Below, one piece after another: positions 10,215 to 18,166 of a stretch of 25,447 nt of DNA (position 1 is the stretch's first letter; every line of letters starts with the position of its first letter). The stretch is from JAABSQ01 sp964573705 (GTDB taxonomy: Bacteria; Desulfobacterota; Desulfobacteria; Desulfobacterales; Desulfococcaceae): assembly GCA_964573705.1 (NCBI GenBank), contig CAZNLT010000080.1, positions 1 to 25,447 of the forward strand. The letters run 5' to 3'. A program made the position numbers and the translations under genes. The notes below the pieces were generated by a model that saw nothing but the letters and a program-made list of their open reading frames with translations, was not told the origin of the DNA and ran no database searches.

Positions 10215-10964
10215 ATGGAAAACATCCGAACCTACTCGGAGATTGCCGATCAACTGCGACAAATCTATGCCTCGGACCCCTCCCACGCCGATGAAATAAT
10301 TGCGGATCGCCTTGCAGAACAGTGGGCCGAGTTCTCCGAGCAGGAAGCGCTTCGACAGTTGGACCGATTGATTGCGATGTTCGAATCTCCGGCGAGTACC
10401 GACGGTAGGTCCGAAGGAGAGAAAGATATCGAGGTGTCGGTATTATCCCGCCTTTTTCCCCTGCTTCTCGGGGAGCGGGTTGATGAGGGCGAAGTCAGAT
10501 CCGAACAGCAGCTCAATCGTCTGGCGGAATCCCTGAATATCGTTTTCGATGCACTGAATGAGCTGGTGGAGGTGATCCGAACCTCCCTCTACGGTACGGA
10601 CGGTGTGGGCCAGGATACCATCCGGCATGTGATTGGCGGCCGGGTTAAGGGAGACGAGGATGCGACCTCTTTGGCAGGCTATATCGATCAGATCAAGCGG
10701 GCTTTTCGGGATTCCCAGGCGGGATTTCAAGAAGCGGCCCATGCTATGGTGAAGGAGATCCTGACGGAGTTGGATCCTGAACGGATATCGGAAGAGTGTG
10801 GCGGTCGGAAATTCGGCCCTTTCCAAAAAGCGGAGTCATTCAAAGTTTATGAATCAAAATTCCGTAAGTGTCGAAAATGGTTCGAGACCGGACGATTTGC
10901 CGAAGAATTGTTGAGAGAATTTGAGCGAAATTGCCATAAATTATCCCAAAACCAAGGAGGTTGA
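10215..10964 (+). CDS. stand-alone T6SS Fha/TagH C-terminal-domain-like protein
   Basis: A 249-residue soluble protein directly before tssJ. Residues 98-245 resemble the conserved C-terminal domain of T6SS FHA proteins (ImpI/VasC/Fha type): a helical segment LNIVFDALNELVEVIRTSL, an AFRDSQAGFQEAAHAMVKEIL helix, LDPERI (186-191), and a closing KVYESKFRKC...FAEELLREFERNCHKL block. Its position also matches fha1, which precedes tssJ-tssK-tssL-tssM-tagF in P. aeruginosa HSI-I. The usual N-terminal FHA domain (about 100 residues, with GR and SxxH motifs) is absent; residues 1-95 are instead short helices and an acidic loop. It may dock the T6SS core without reading phosphothreonine itself. The assignment is by remembered family pattern and position, so moderate certainty. 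Confidence 0.65.
   Translation: MENIRTYSEIADQLRQIYASDPSHADEIIADRLAEQWAEFSEQEALRQLDRLIAMFESPASTDGRSEGEKDIEVSVLSRLFPLLLGERVDEGEVRSEQQLNRLAESLNIVFDALNELVEVIRTSLYGTDGVGQDTIRHVIGGRVKGDEDATSLAGYIDQIKRAFRDSQAGFQEAAHAMVKEILTELDPERISEECGGRKFGPFQKAESFKVYESKFRKCRKWFETGRFAEELLREFERNCHKLSQNQGG
10954..10960 (+). promoter_or_regulatory. ribosome binding site that sets the tssJ start
   Basis: AAGGAGG at 10954-10960 touches the first in-frame start (TTG 10961), which leaves no spacing. The GTG at 10967 has a 6-base spacing and the TTG at 10970 a 9-base spacing, so translation most likely starts at 10967. Confidence 0.75.
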
Positions 10965-10966
10965 CA

Positions 10967-11545
10967 GTGTTGAGATTTCTGAAAGCGGCTTTTCTTCTAC
11001 CCATGGTTTTTCTATTCGTATCTTGTCCATCCCACACCAAACCGAACGGTACAGGAGTGGAATGGCCCTATGGGGCCAAGTTTATCTATAAAGAGGGAGC
11101 TATAAAAGTTCATGTGACAGCCGATCTCCAACTAAATATATATGAAGGAGACCCGAATACCCTTCATCTGTGTGTGTATCAGCTTCGAAATCCAAATACC
11201 ATCAACCAGATGGCCGGCAATATGGACGGCCTCTACCAATTGTTGGATCAAAACTGTGGTTTTTCGGATGGCAGTGTTGCCGGTTCCAAAGCGTTGACAG
11301 TCTATCCCGGGGAAACGAACACCTATGTTCTTGATCGGGCGGAAGGTGCGAAATACGTTGCGTTTATTGCAGGATATTTCTCTCTTGAAAACGACCGGAT
11401 CATGCGACTCGCTAGAGTGCCGGTTACCTTTGTGAAGAAGAAGACCGGCCTTTTCAAAAGTGTAGAAATCGCTCAACCGGATCAATTGGATGTGTATCTG
11501 ACGCTAGGACCGCAACAAATTCAAAAAATAGAAACAACCCAATGA
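10967..11545 (+). CDS. tssJ: T6SS outer-membrane lipoprotein TssJ
   Basis: A 192-residue TssJ lipoprotein (GTG start at 10967, chosen from the AAGGAGG spacing; an upstream TTG at 10961 is too close). The N-terminus has a basic start, a hydrophobic stretch and a lipobox-like FVSC with the acceptor Cys at residue 20; Phe at -3 is uncommon. The mature part shows the TssJ beta-sandwich pattern: LQLNIYEGDPNTLHLCVYQL, a region around MAGNMDGLYQLLDQNCGF, and VYPGETNTYVLDRAEGAKYVAFIAGYF. TssJ anchors the TssJLM trans-envelope complex in the outer membrane by binding the TssM C-terminal region, and tssM lies three genes downstream. It overlaps the stop region of the Fha-like gene only if the TTG start is used. 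Confidence 0.9.
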   Translation: MLRFLKAAFLLPMVFLFVSCPSHTKPNGTGVEWPYGAKFIYKEGAIKVHVTADLQLNIYEGDPNTLHLCVYQLRNPNTINQMAGNMDGLYQLLDQNCGFSDGSVAGSKALTVYPGETNTYVLDRAEGAKYVAFIAGYFSLENDRIMRLARVPVTFVKKKTGLFKSVEIAQPDQLDVYLTLGPQQIQKIETTQ

Positions 11546-11573
11546 TAATATACACCGATTAGGAGAAGAGATT

Positions 11574-12959
11574 ATGGTGAGACCGTTATTCTGGCACCAG
11601 GGCTTGTTTCTTCAGCCCCAGCATTTTCAACTGGATGATCTCTATCTCCAGTCCATACTCACCCCTCTCCACAAGTTTCAATCTCCCCATTTTTGGGGCG
11701 TCGGCGGACTCGAAACGCCCAAGATCATTTCCGGGAATTCGGTTGAACGCCCTCACCGAGCCGAATTTCTGTTTCCCGATCAAACTTATGTGGTCTACCC
11801 GGACAATGCCCTTATTGAAGCAAGATCTTTTGATGAAGGCTGGGTGGAAGGGGGCAAACCGTTTACGGTTTATGTAGGGCTCAAAAAGTGGAACGACGTG
11901 GGCAAAAACGTGACGGTTCTGCCCAAGCTGGAAAACCTGTCGGAAGTGACGACCCGCTATGTGACTTCGCCGGAACCCGAAGATGTTCAGGATCTTCATC
12001 AGGAAGGACCTGAGGCCCAAGTCAAGCGGCTCTATTTTGTCCTAAAATTCTTCTGGGGAACCGAAAAAGATCAGCTCGGAGATTATCACCTGATTCCTTT
12101 TATTCAGTTGGAACGTTCGGGAGAGGAGATCGTCCTCTCCGAGAAGTTCATTCCGCCGTGCCTCTCCTTTACGAGCTCCGCCCCTTTGACCAAGCTGATT
12201 AAAGAAATCCGGGATCAGATTTCTTCGCGGGGCAGGCAGTTGGAATCCTACAAAAGGGAGCGCGGTATCCACACGGCCGAGTTTGGTGCCAGAGATATGG
12301 TCTATCTTCTTGCCCTGCGGTCGATCAACCGGTATGTCCCCATTCTGTTTCATTTGACGGAATCCGGACAGGTGCATCCATGGACGCTTTATGGGGTGCT
12401 TCGCCAATTGGTGGGCGAGCTGACCTCATTCTCGGAAGAGATCAATGTGACGGGGGAGATGCAGGACGGGACCCGGCTTCTTCCCAATTATGATCATGAT
12501 CGTCTCTGGCAATGTTTCCCGGCCGCCCAAACCCTCATCACCCGGCTGCTCGATGAGATTACCGCGGGTCCCGAATACATGATACCACTGGTTTTTGACG
12601 GAACCTATTTTTCCGCTGAACTGCCTGCAGCCATGTTCGAGGGGCGGAACCGGTTTTTTCTGGTCTTCAACACCGAAACCGATCCGAAATCGATTCTCCA
12701 ATCCATTGAGATGGTGGCCAAGTTGAGCACCCGGGAGGCCTTGCCTATTCTGATCGCCAGAGCCCTGCCGGGGATTAAAATCGAACACCTGCCGACCCCC
12801 CCACAGGAGCTTCCGCGACGGGCCCACTCCATCTATTTCCAGGTAGATCACCATAGTGACAAGTGGGCTCAGGTGGAAAAAAATCGGAACCTCGCCTTGT
12901 ACTGGGATGATGCCCCTGATGATCTTTCTGTAGAGCTGATGGTGGTAGGAAGGAGCTGA
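11574..12959 (+). CDS. tssK: T6SS baseplate protein TssK
   Basis: A 461-residue TssK, normal length. It opens with the family signature VRPLFWHQGLFLQPQHFQLDD (residues 2-22 region), where W-x-x-G-x-F-x-x-P-Q-H-F is nearly invariant, and shows the typical central helices (about 200-320, including HPWTLYGVLRQLVGEL) and C-terminal receptor-binding-like domain (residues 320-461). TssK forms trimers that link the baseplate (TssEFG) to the inner-membrane complex through TssL and TssM. An AGGAG site at 11561-11565 lies 8 bases before the ATG. The gene starts 28 bases after tssJ and ends 2 bases before tssL, so it is part of the same operon. Nothing is missing. Confidence 0.97.
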   Translation: MVRPLFWHQGLFLQPQHFQLDDLYLQSILTPLHKFQSPHFWGVGGLETPKIISGNSVERPHRAEFLFPDQTYVVYPDNALIEARSFDEGWVEGGKPFTVYVGLKKWNDVGKNVTVLPKLENLSEVTTRYVTSPEPEDVQDLHQEGPEAQVKRLYFVLKFFWGTEKDQLGDYHLIPFIQLERSGEEIVLSEKFIPPCLSFTSSAPLTKLIKEIRDQISSRGRQLESYKRERGIHTAEFGARDMVYLLALRSINRYVPILFHLTESGQVHPWTLYGVLRQLVGELTSFSEEINVTGEMQDGTRLLPNYDHDRLWQCFPAAQTLITRLLDEITAGPEYMIPLVFDGTYFSAELPAAMFEGRNRFFLVFNTETDPKSILQSIEMVAKLSTREALPILIARALPGIKIEHLPTPPQELPRRAHSIYFQVDHHSDKWAQVEKNRNLALYWDDAPDDLSVELMVVGRS

Positions 12960-12961
12960 CC

Positions 12962-13642
12962 ATGAGATTGACCGATTGTTTTATGGAAATAATCGCTTAT
13001 GTGGCCTACATGATGAAAACGGTGGATGCCAAGCAACCCCCCTTCGATCAGGTCAAGACGGATATCCAACGGATGATTTCCGAGAGCGAGCACTGTGTGG
13101 AAAAAGAAGGTTTTTCGCGGGAAGAGTACGACCTGGCTCGCTTTGCCGTCTGTGCCTGGATTGATGAAACCATCTTGAGTTCGCCTTGGAATGAAAGGAA
13201 TCGATGGCAGGGCGAACAACTTCAACTGGTGTATTACAAAACGACGGATGCCGGCGAGCTCTTTTTCGACCGGCTGAATGCCATCGGTCCGCACCAGCGA
13301 GAGATTCGGGAGGTCTATTATTTGTGTCTTGCGCTCGGGTTTCAGGGCCAATACTGCAATGAGGGGGATGATTTTCTGTTGGACCAAGTCAAAACCTCGA
13401 ATCTCAAATTGCTGACCGGCAGTTCCGTCGGTATTCCTTCCTTGGAGCGGGGAGAACTCTTCCCGGAAGCGTATGTCCATGAAGCGGGTCAGTTGGAACA
13501 AACCCGTTCGGGACGAAGTCGTTTTTCCTGGTTTTCTCTCGCTTTTATTCTTTTTCCGATACTCCTGTTCGGTGGATTGTTTTTTATTTATCGTTTTATT
13601 CTGGACAATGTCGGAGACAGTCTCCTTAAAACGGTGGCATAA
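12962..13642 (+). CDS. tssL: T6SS inner-membrane protein TssL (DotU family)
   Basis: A 226-residue TssL of the short form. The cytosolic DotU domain shows FAVCAWIDETIL (61-72) followed by SSPW, and YYLCLALGFQGQY (119-131), both conserved in the family. A single C-terminal membrane helix (about 188-211) anchors it, with a short tail of about 15 residues outside. There is no OmpA-like peptidoglycan-binding extension, so wall anchoring must come from another protein (such as TagL or TagN), none of which is seen here. TssL works with TssM in the inner-membrane core and recruits the baseplate through TssK. The ATG is 2 bases after the tssK stop and the stop is followed directly by tssM. Confidence 0.96.
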   Translation: MRLTDCFMEIIAYVAYMMKTVDAKQPPFDQVKTDIQRMISESEHCVEKEGFSREEYDLARFAVCAWIDETILSSPWNERNRWQGEQLQLVYYKTTDAGELFFDRLNAIGPHQREIREVYYLCLALGFQGQYCNEGDDFLLDQVKTSNLKLLTGSSVGIPSLERGELFPEAYVHEAGQLEQTRSGRSRFSWFSLAFILFPILLFGGLFFIYRFILDNVGDSLLKTVA

Positions 13643-16600
13643 ATGAAACAGCTGATTCTTAAGATTTTAAAATATTTCCTGATATTTACGCTGGTGGTTT
13701 TGGCTGCGCTGCTGGTGTTCGGAGCCGTGATCTTTTTCGGTTGGCCCTGGTGGGTGGGGTTTTTCGTTTTGATCGGCTTCGTTGGCATATGGATCGGCGT
13801 TATCTTCATCAAAAAGCTTTTTCTTCGGCGACGGGAGCAGCATTTTGTTCAGCAGGTCATCGAGCAGGACCAGTCTCGGCTGCAATCCATGTCCGCCAAG
13901 GACCGGGATCAGCTCCAGGAATTGCAGGACCGGTGGAAAGAAGCCATCCAGACCCTGCGTCAATCCCATCTGAAAAAGCGCGGCAATCCGCTTTATGTGC
14001 TTCCCTGGTATCTGGTCGTGGGAGAGAGCGGTTGCGGAAAAACCACCGCCATCAAAAGCGCCCGCCTGTCCTCCACCTTTGCGGAAGTCAGCAAGACCAC
14101 CGGCATTTCCGGAACCCGAAACTGCGACTGGTGGTTTTTTGAAGAGGCGGTCATTCTGGACACCGCGGGTCGTTTCACCGTGCGGGTGGATGAAACCCGG
14201 GATAAGGAGGAATGGCAAAAATTTCTGGTGCTTCTGGCTAAGTTTCGGAAAAAAGAGCCCATCAACGGGCTTGTGGTGACAATTTCGGCCGATAAGCTGC
14301 TTGAGGCGAACGAAGATGAACTCAATGAAGAAGGACGAATCGTTCGACAACGGATCGATGAGCTAATGCGGGTGTTGGGAGCCAAGTTTCCGGTGTATGT
14401 GATGGTGACCAAGTGTGACCTGGTGAAGGGGATGACGCAGTTTTGCGACCATCTACCCGAGAATACCCTGGATCAAGCCATGGGCTTGGTCAACCTGGAC
14501 CTGAACAAAGAGGCGGGTTCTTTCTATGATCGGGCGCTTCATACGGTCGGAGAACGCCTGAGGGATCTTCGTCTTCTGCTTTTTCACAAGTCCGATACCA
14601 AGAAGATTGACCCCGGCCTTCTTCTCTTTCCCGAAGAATTTGAACGGATCAAATCGGGTTTGAAGGCCTTTGTCGTCTCGACTTTTCAGGATAATCCTTA
14701 TCAGGAAACTCCAATCCTGAGGGGTGTTTTTTTCAGCAGCGGCCGCCAAGAGGGAACCCCGTATTCTCATTTTCTGAAATCCTTGGGTTTAATCGCCGAG
14801 CGGGAAGTTTTGCCCGGGACGAATAATGGGTTGTTTCTGCACGACTTTTTTTCTAAAGTTTTGCCCAAGGATCGCAATCTCTTCAGTTTGACAGAGCGGA
14901 CCATCCAATGGAGTCGATTGACCCGCAACCTCGGGCTGACCTCCTGGGTGGCGTTGGGAATCGCCCTTTCCGGTCTCTTGAGTTTTTCCTTTGTACAGAA
15001 TCTGAAAACACTTCGGGAGGTACAAAATCCGCCGGTTTTGAAAGGAGAAATTCTTCTGGACCTGGAAGCGATGAATGAATTCAGACAGGACATCCTTAAG
15101 GTGGAAGCCGCCAATGAAGGATGGTGGATACCCAGATTCGGATTGTACGAGAGCAGGGAGATGGAGAGTCGACTCAAGGAGCGGTATTGCGATCTGGTTC
15201 GAGACGGTTTTTTGGTGAATTTCGACGAGCAGATGAACCAAAGAATGGCCGGTTTTTCAGATGCGACTGAGGCGGAGGTTTTGGGGCGTCATGTGGCTTT
15301 TCTAGTCAAGCGAATCAATCTGCTTCGCTCCAGAATCAATGGCCGGGAATTGGAGGCGATTCAGAAAATGCCTCAACCGGCTTATGAACCGACCGGCTTG
15401 ATAGCCAATCCGACCCTCATCCCTGAAATTCGCAATCGATTCCAGAATCTCTATGTCTACAATCTGGTGTGGCGAGACGATGTGACCCGCCTCAACCGCG
15501 AAATGAACGATCTGCAGGCGTGGTTGCGTCAGATCCTGACGGTGAAACGGAGCAACCTCCACTGGCTGGTGGATTGGGTGGATAATGATCCTGATCTTAC
15601 CGGCATTACCTTCCAGGACTTTTGGGGAGGAAGTCTGCCGGGGAGTGCGGAGGCGATCATTCGGCCCGCTTTCACCGTCGCCGGAAAGGATCGAATCGAT
15701 GCATTTTTAGAAGAGGTGAATGATGCATTGGCCGAACCCATTGTCATCGCAGAACATAAGCTCGAATTCGAACAATGGTACCGAGGGGCTTATCTGAATA
15801 CCTGGGGCGATTTTGCCCGGCTGTTTCCCCAAGGAAAAGAACGGTTGGATGGGCGCAAGGAGTGGCAGGTCGTGGCGTCCGGGATCGGCAGTGATCAGGG
15901 GCCCTATTTTTCGTTGCAGAATCGAATGGCTGAGGAGTTGAGGCCTTTTGTGGGCACGGATAAATTTCCTCGGTGGGCCGGGCTGGTGTATGAGGTCCAG
16001 GCCGCCAAAGTTCAGGCGGCCAAAAACGGGGAGGATGCGAAAACCAATCTCTTAGTAAAAGCCGCCCAAAAAGCCGCTCAGAAAGGAGGGCGGATTATCT
16101 CTACCATTGGCAGGGAAGCTGAAAATCTACCGACCGGGAGTATTACGCTTGAATCACGAATCGTAGCCGGCAGCGCTTACCAAGAATACCGTCAGGCCTT
16201 GAACCAACTGGCCACCGTTGCGCCTTCCCGCCGGGAAGTATTTAAGATCACCAGCCAAACCTTCAGTGAAGACCCTGTGACCGGGACTTCACCTTTTTTT
16301 ACGCTTCAAAGCACCATTGATCGCCTGCAAGGCGCATTAAACCGGTCCCAGCAGGCCCAAGAGGGGGATATTTTCTTTTGGGAATTGATAAAAGGACCTA
16401 GAGACTTTCTTTGGAGCTATTACCGAAATGAAGCAGCATGCCAGCTTCAGGAGCTTTGGGAAAAGGAGGTTATTATCGATTTTGAACCCGGCTCGGATGT
16501 GGTGGATAACTTTTTAAAAGGACCTGCGGCCCCATTTGTGGATGTCAGTTCCAGAAAAGGCTATTTCCCCAAAACGGCGTTGGGATCTACAATGCCGATC

Positions 16601-17116
16601 GACACACCTTTGTTTTCTTTCGTGAACAATCAAAAGCTGAAGCCCAAAAAAAGAGAAATAAAAGACAACTATCGGGTTACCATCAGTGCTTTGCCGACCG
16701 GTGTGAATCCGGGTGCTCAGATCAAGCCCCATGCCACCCATCTGCAAGTTCAGTGCAATTCCGGAACTTTGGAGCTGGTCAATCTTCATTACCCGGTACA
16801 GCGGGTTTTTAACTGGTCTCCCGAGCAGTGTGGCGATGTTACATTCAAAATCGAAGTGGGCAACCGGATTCTAACCAAAAAATACACGGGAGACATGCCT
16901 TTCAGAAATTTTCTTCACGATTTCGGAGGCGGGAAAAAGACCTTCAGACCGCGGGATTTTGCTCAAGATGCCGCCGCATTGGACCGGATGGGAATCGAAT
17001 ACATACAGGTCAATTATCGATTCAGAGGGGATGACGGTGAAATCCGCGCAATTACCTCTGAGAGACAGGTAATTGCGTCAGTTCCGCAGGAGATTGTATC
17101 ATGCTGGGATCGGTAA
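13643..17116 (+). CDS. tssM: T6SS inner-membrane protein TssM (IcmF family)
   Basis: An 1157-residue TssM/IcmF. Two N-terminal membrane helices (about 12-32 and 36-56) are followed by a cytosolic NTPase-like domain with an intact Walker A GESGCGKTT (127-135) and an LDTAGR G3/Walker B-like motif (172-177). A third helix lies near 429-450. The remaining ~700 residues are periplasmic, with the IcmF-related helical region and the C-terminal DUF1215-type beta domain that contacts TssJ. Intact Walker motifs suggest nucleotide binding, which is lost in some TssM proteins. It starts on the base after the tssL stop and overlaps tagF by 16 bases. Length and domains are complete. Confidence 0.97.
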   Translation: MKQLILKILKYFLIFTLVVLAALLVFGAVIFFGWPWWVGFFVLIGFVGIWIGVIFIKKLFLRRREQHFVQQVIEQDQSRLQSMSAKDRDQLQELQDRWKEAIQTLRQSHLKKRGNPLYVLPWYLVVGESGCGKTTAIKSARLSSTFAEVSKTTGISGTRNCDWWFFEEAVILDTAGRFTVRVDETRDKEEWQKFLVLLAKFRKKEPINGLVVTISADKLLEANEDELNEEGRIVRQRIDELMRVLGAKFPVYVMVTKCDLVKGMTQFCDHLPENTLDQAMGLVNLDLNKEAGSFYDRALHTVGERLRDLRLLLFHKSDTKKIDPGLLLFPEEFERIKSGLKAFVVSTFQDNPYQETPILRGVFFSSGRQEGTPYSHFLKSLGLIAEREVLPGTNNGLFLHDFFSKVLPKDRNLFSLTERTIQWSRLTRNLGLTSWVALGIALSGLLSFSFVQNLKTLREVQNPPVLKGEILLDLEAMNEFRQDILKVEAANEGWWIPRFGLYESREMESRLKERYCDLVRDGFLVNFDEQMNQRMAGFSDATEAEVLGRHVAFLVKRINLLRSRINGRELEAIQKMPQPAYEPTGLIANPTLIPEIRNRFQNLYVYNLVWRDDVTRLNREMNDLQAWLRQILTVKRSNLHWLVDWVDNDPDLTGITFQDFWGGSLPGSAEAIIRPAFTVAGKDRIDAFLEEVNDALAEPIVIAEHKLEFEQWYRGAYLNTWGDFARLFPQGKERLDGRKEWQVVASGIGSDQGPYFSLQNRMAEELRPFVGTDKFPRWAGLVYEVQAAKVQAAKNGEDAKTNLLVKAAQKAAQKGGRIISTIGREAENLPTGSITLESRIVAGSAYQEYRQALNQLATVAPSRREVFKITSQTFSEDPVTGTSPFFTLQSTIDRLQGALNRSQQAQEGDIFFWELIKGPRDFLWSYYRNEAACQLQELWEKEVIIDFEPGSDVVDNFLKGPAAPFVDVSSRKGYFPKTALGSTMPIDTPLFSFVNNQKLKPKKREIKDNYRVTISALPTGVNPGAQIKPHATHLQVQCNSGTLELVNLHYPVQRVFNWSPEQCGDVTFKIEVGNRILTKKYTGDMPFRNFLHDFGGGKKTFRPRDFAQDAAALDRMGIEYIQVNYRFRGDDGEIRAITSERQVIASVPQEIVSCWDR
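17047..17077 (+). repeat. perfect 11-base inverted repeat inside the tssM 3' end
   Basis: CGCAATTACCT (17047-17057) and AGGTAATTGCG (17067-17077) are exact reverse complements with a 9-base loop (17058-17066). It lies within the tssM coding sequence and ends 23 bases before the tagF ATG, just before the tagF ribosome site AGGAG (17088-17092). Confidence 0.85.
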
Positions 17117-17883
17117 AATCAAAAGAAGCCTGGACCTGGGCCGCTTTCGGTAAACACCCATCCGCCCGTGATTTCTTTATGGTCGGGACGGAAACCCCAC
17201 TGGTGAACGCCTTCTCAGGGTGGATTCAGTCGGGGTATGAGGAATTGATTTCCCGGCATGGTCGATGCCCCGAATTTTATTCCTACCGGCTGTGGGCTAA
17301 AGGGATCAAAAAGAATCATGTGTTGATCGGATTGTTGAAGGGGTCCAGCGATCGTATCGGACGATGTTACCCGCTGATGGTCGCAGGCAGCGGTGAATTA
17401 AAAGGATGGGAGAAGGAGTGGGATCTGATGCCGTTTGCCTGTGAATCCCTGTGGACCCGTCTGGAATATATTTCTTCTCGTTCCTGGAGAGATGTTGAAG
17501 ATTTAAGGGAGGAAATTCAAGGCCTTTCATCCCCGGTCCCCCAATGGTCAGAGCTGGAAAATGCAAGGAATCAATTAAAAACCAAACGGGTATGGGAACC
17601 GGATATCGGCTCTCCTTCACCGGAGCTTCGTCGAATGGTCGAAAAAGCAAGGGTCATGGCGAATCACCAAGAGACCTTTTTTTCACTCGAACATGGGTAT
17701 TTCGAGGATCATTTCAGCCGGGTGGGATTTTGGCATCAGGCATTTGAGAAAAACGGGAAAGGGACCCCCAATGCGATTTTTGTCGGAGGGGTGTCCGGCA
17801 TTGCAGGTATGGCGGTATTCAGAAGACCTTTAATAGCCGGTGATTTCGTTCGCCTATGCATAGAGCCGGAACAGGCGGCATGA
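17101..17883 (+). CDS. tagF: T6SS post-translational regulator TagF (ImpM family)
   Basis: A 260-residue TagF/ImpM protein. The family pattern is seen near the N-terminus: AAFGKHPSARDFF (14-26) replaces the usual G-x-x-G-K-x-P-x-x-G-D-F, with Arg-Asp in place of Gly-Asp. It continues with the helix around NAFSGWIQSGYEEL and a segment DRIGRCYPLMVAG (about 84-97) like the typical GRSFPLxxV. In P. aeruginosa TagF represses T6SS assembly through Fha, and the gene follows tssM there as here. The ATG overlaps tssM by 16 bases and has AGGAG 8 bases upstream. The cognate PppA phosphatase domain, sometimes fused to TagF, is absent. Confidence 0.9.
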   Translation: MLGSVKSKEAWTWAAFGKHPSARDFFMVGTETPLVNAFSGWIQSGYEELISRHGRCPEFYSYRLWAKGIKKNHVLIGLLKGSSDRIGRCYPLMVAGSGELKGWEKEWDLMPFACESLWTRLEYISSRSWRDVEDLREEIQGLSSPVPQWSELENARNQLKTKRVWEPDIGSPSPELRRMVEKARVMANHQETFFSLEHGYFEDHFSRVGFWHQAFEKNGKGTPNAIFVGGVSGIAGMAVFRRPLIAGDFVRLCIEPEQAA

Positions 17884-17889
17884 GGGCCT

Positions 17890-17913
17890 GGAATACATAT
17901 TTTCAGGTATTCC
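17890..17913. promoter_or_regulatory. 7-base inverted repeat after tagF
   Basis: GGAATAC (17890-17896) and GTATTCC (17907-17913) are perfect inverted copies around a 10-base spacer. It lies 6 bases after the tagF stop and ends 3 bases before the -35 element of the next promoter candidate. No run of T follows, so an operator is more likely than a terminator, but both are possible. Confidence 0.5.
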
Positions 17914-17916
17914 GTA

Positions 17917-17945
17917 TTGACAAGCCGATTGCCATGTTCTAATTT
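17917..17945 (+). promoter_or_regulatory. candidate sigma70 promoter of the tagJ-tssF operon
   Basis: A perfect TTGACA (17917-17922), a 17-base spacer and TAATTT (17940-17945), which keeps the key T1, A2 and T6 of the -10 box but matches only three of six. It would give a leader of about 215 bases before tagJ. The 283-base gap 17884-18166 has no convincing gene. Confidence 0.4.
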
Positions 17946-17967
17946 CAGGTTTAAATAGTTTTTATAA

Positions 17968-17988
17968 GGAATCAAAATATGTGATTCC
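17968..17988. promoter_or_regulatory. second GGAAT-type inverted repeat in the tagJ leader
   Basis: GGAATCA (17968-17974) and TGATTCC (17982-17988) are perfect inverted copies around a 7-base spacer. It shares the GGAAT...ATTCC core with the repeat at 17890-17913. It lies just downstream of the predicted transcription start, a usual place for an operator. Confidence 0.5.
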
Positions 17989-18166
17989 GATTCATCTTTA
18001 AAACATACCCCGTCATTCGAAAGCTTTTCGTGTACTTATCTTCTGAAGGATTAAAAAGTTCAAACGAAGAAAGCATTTCAGGAATCATAGCTCTCGAAAT
18101 TCTTCCGGCCCCTTTCAATATATACTACCAGGTTATTTTCAGAGGGAATAAGAAAGTGAGGTCTTC

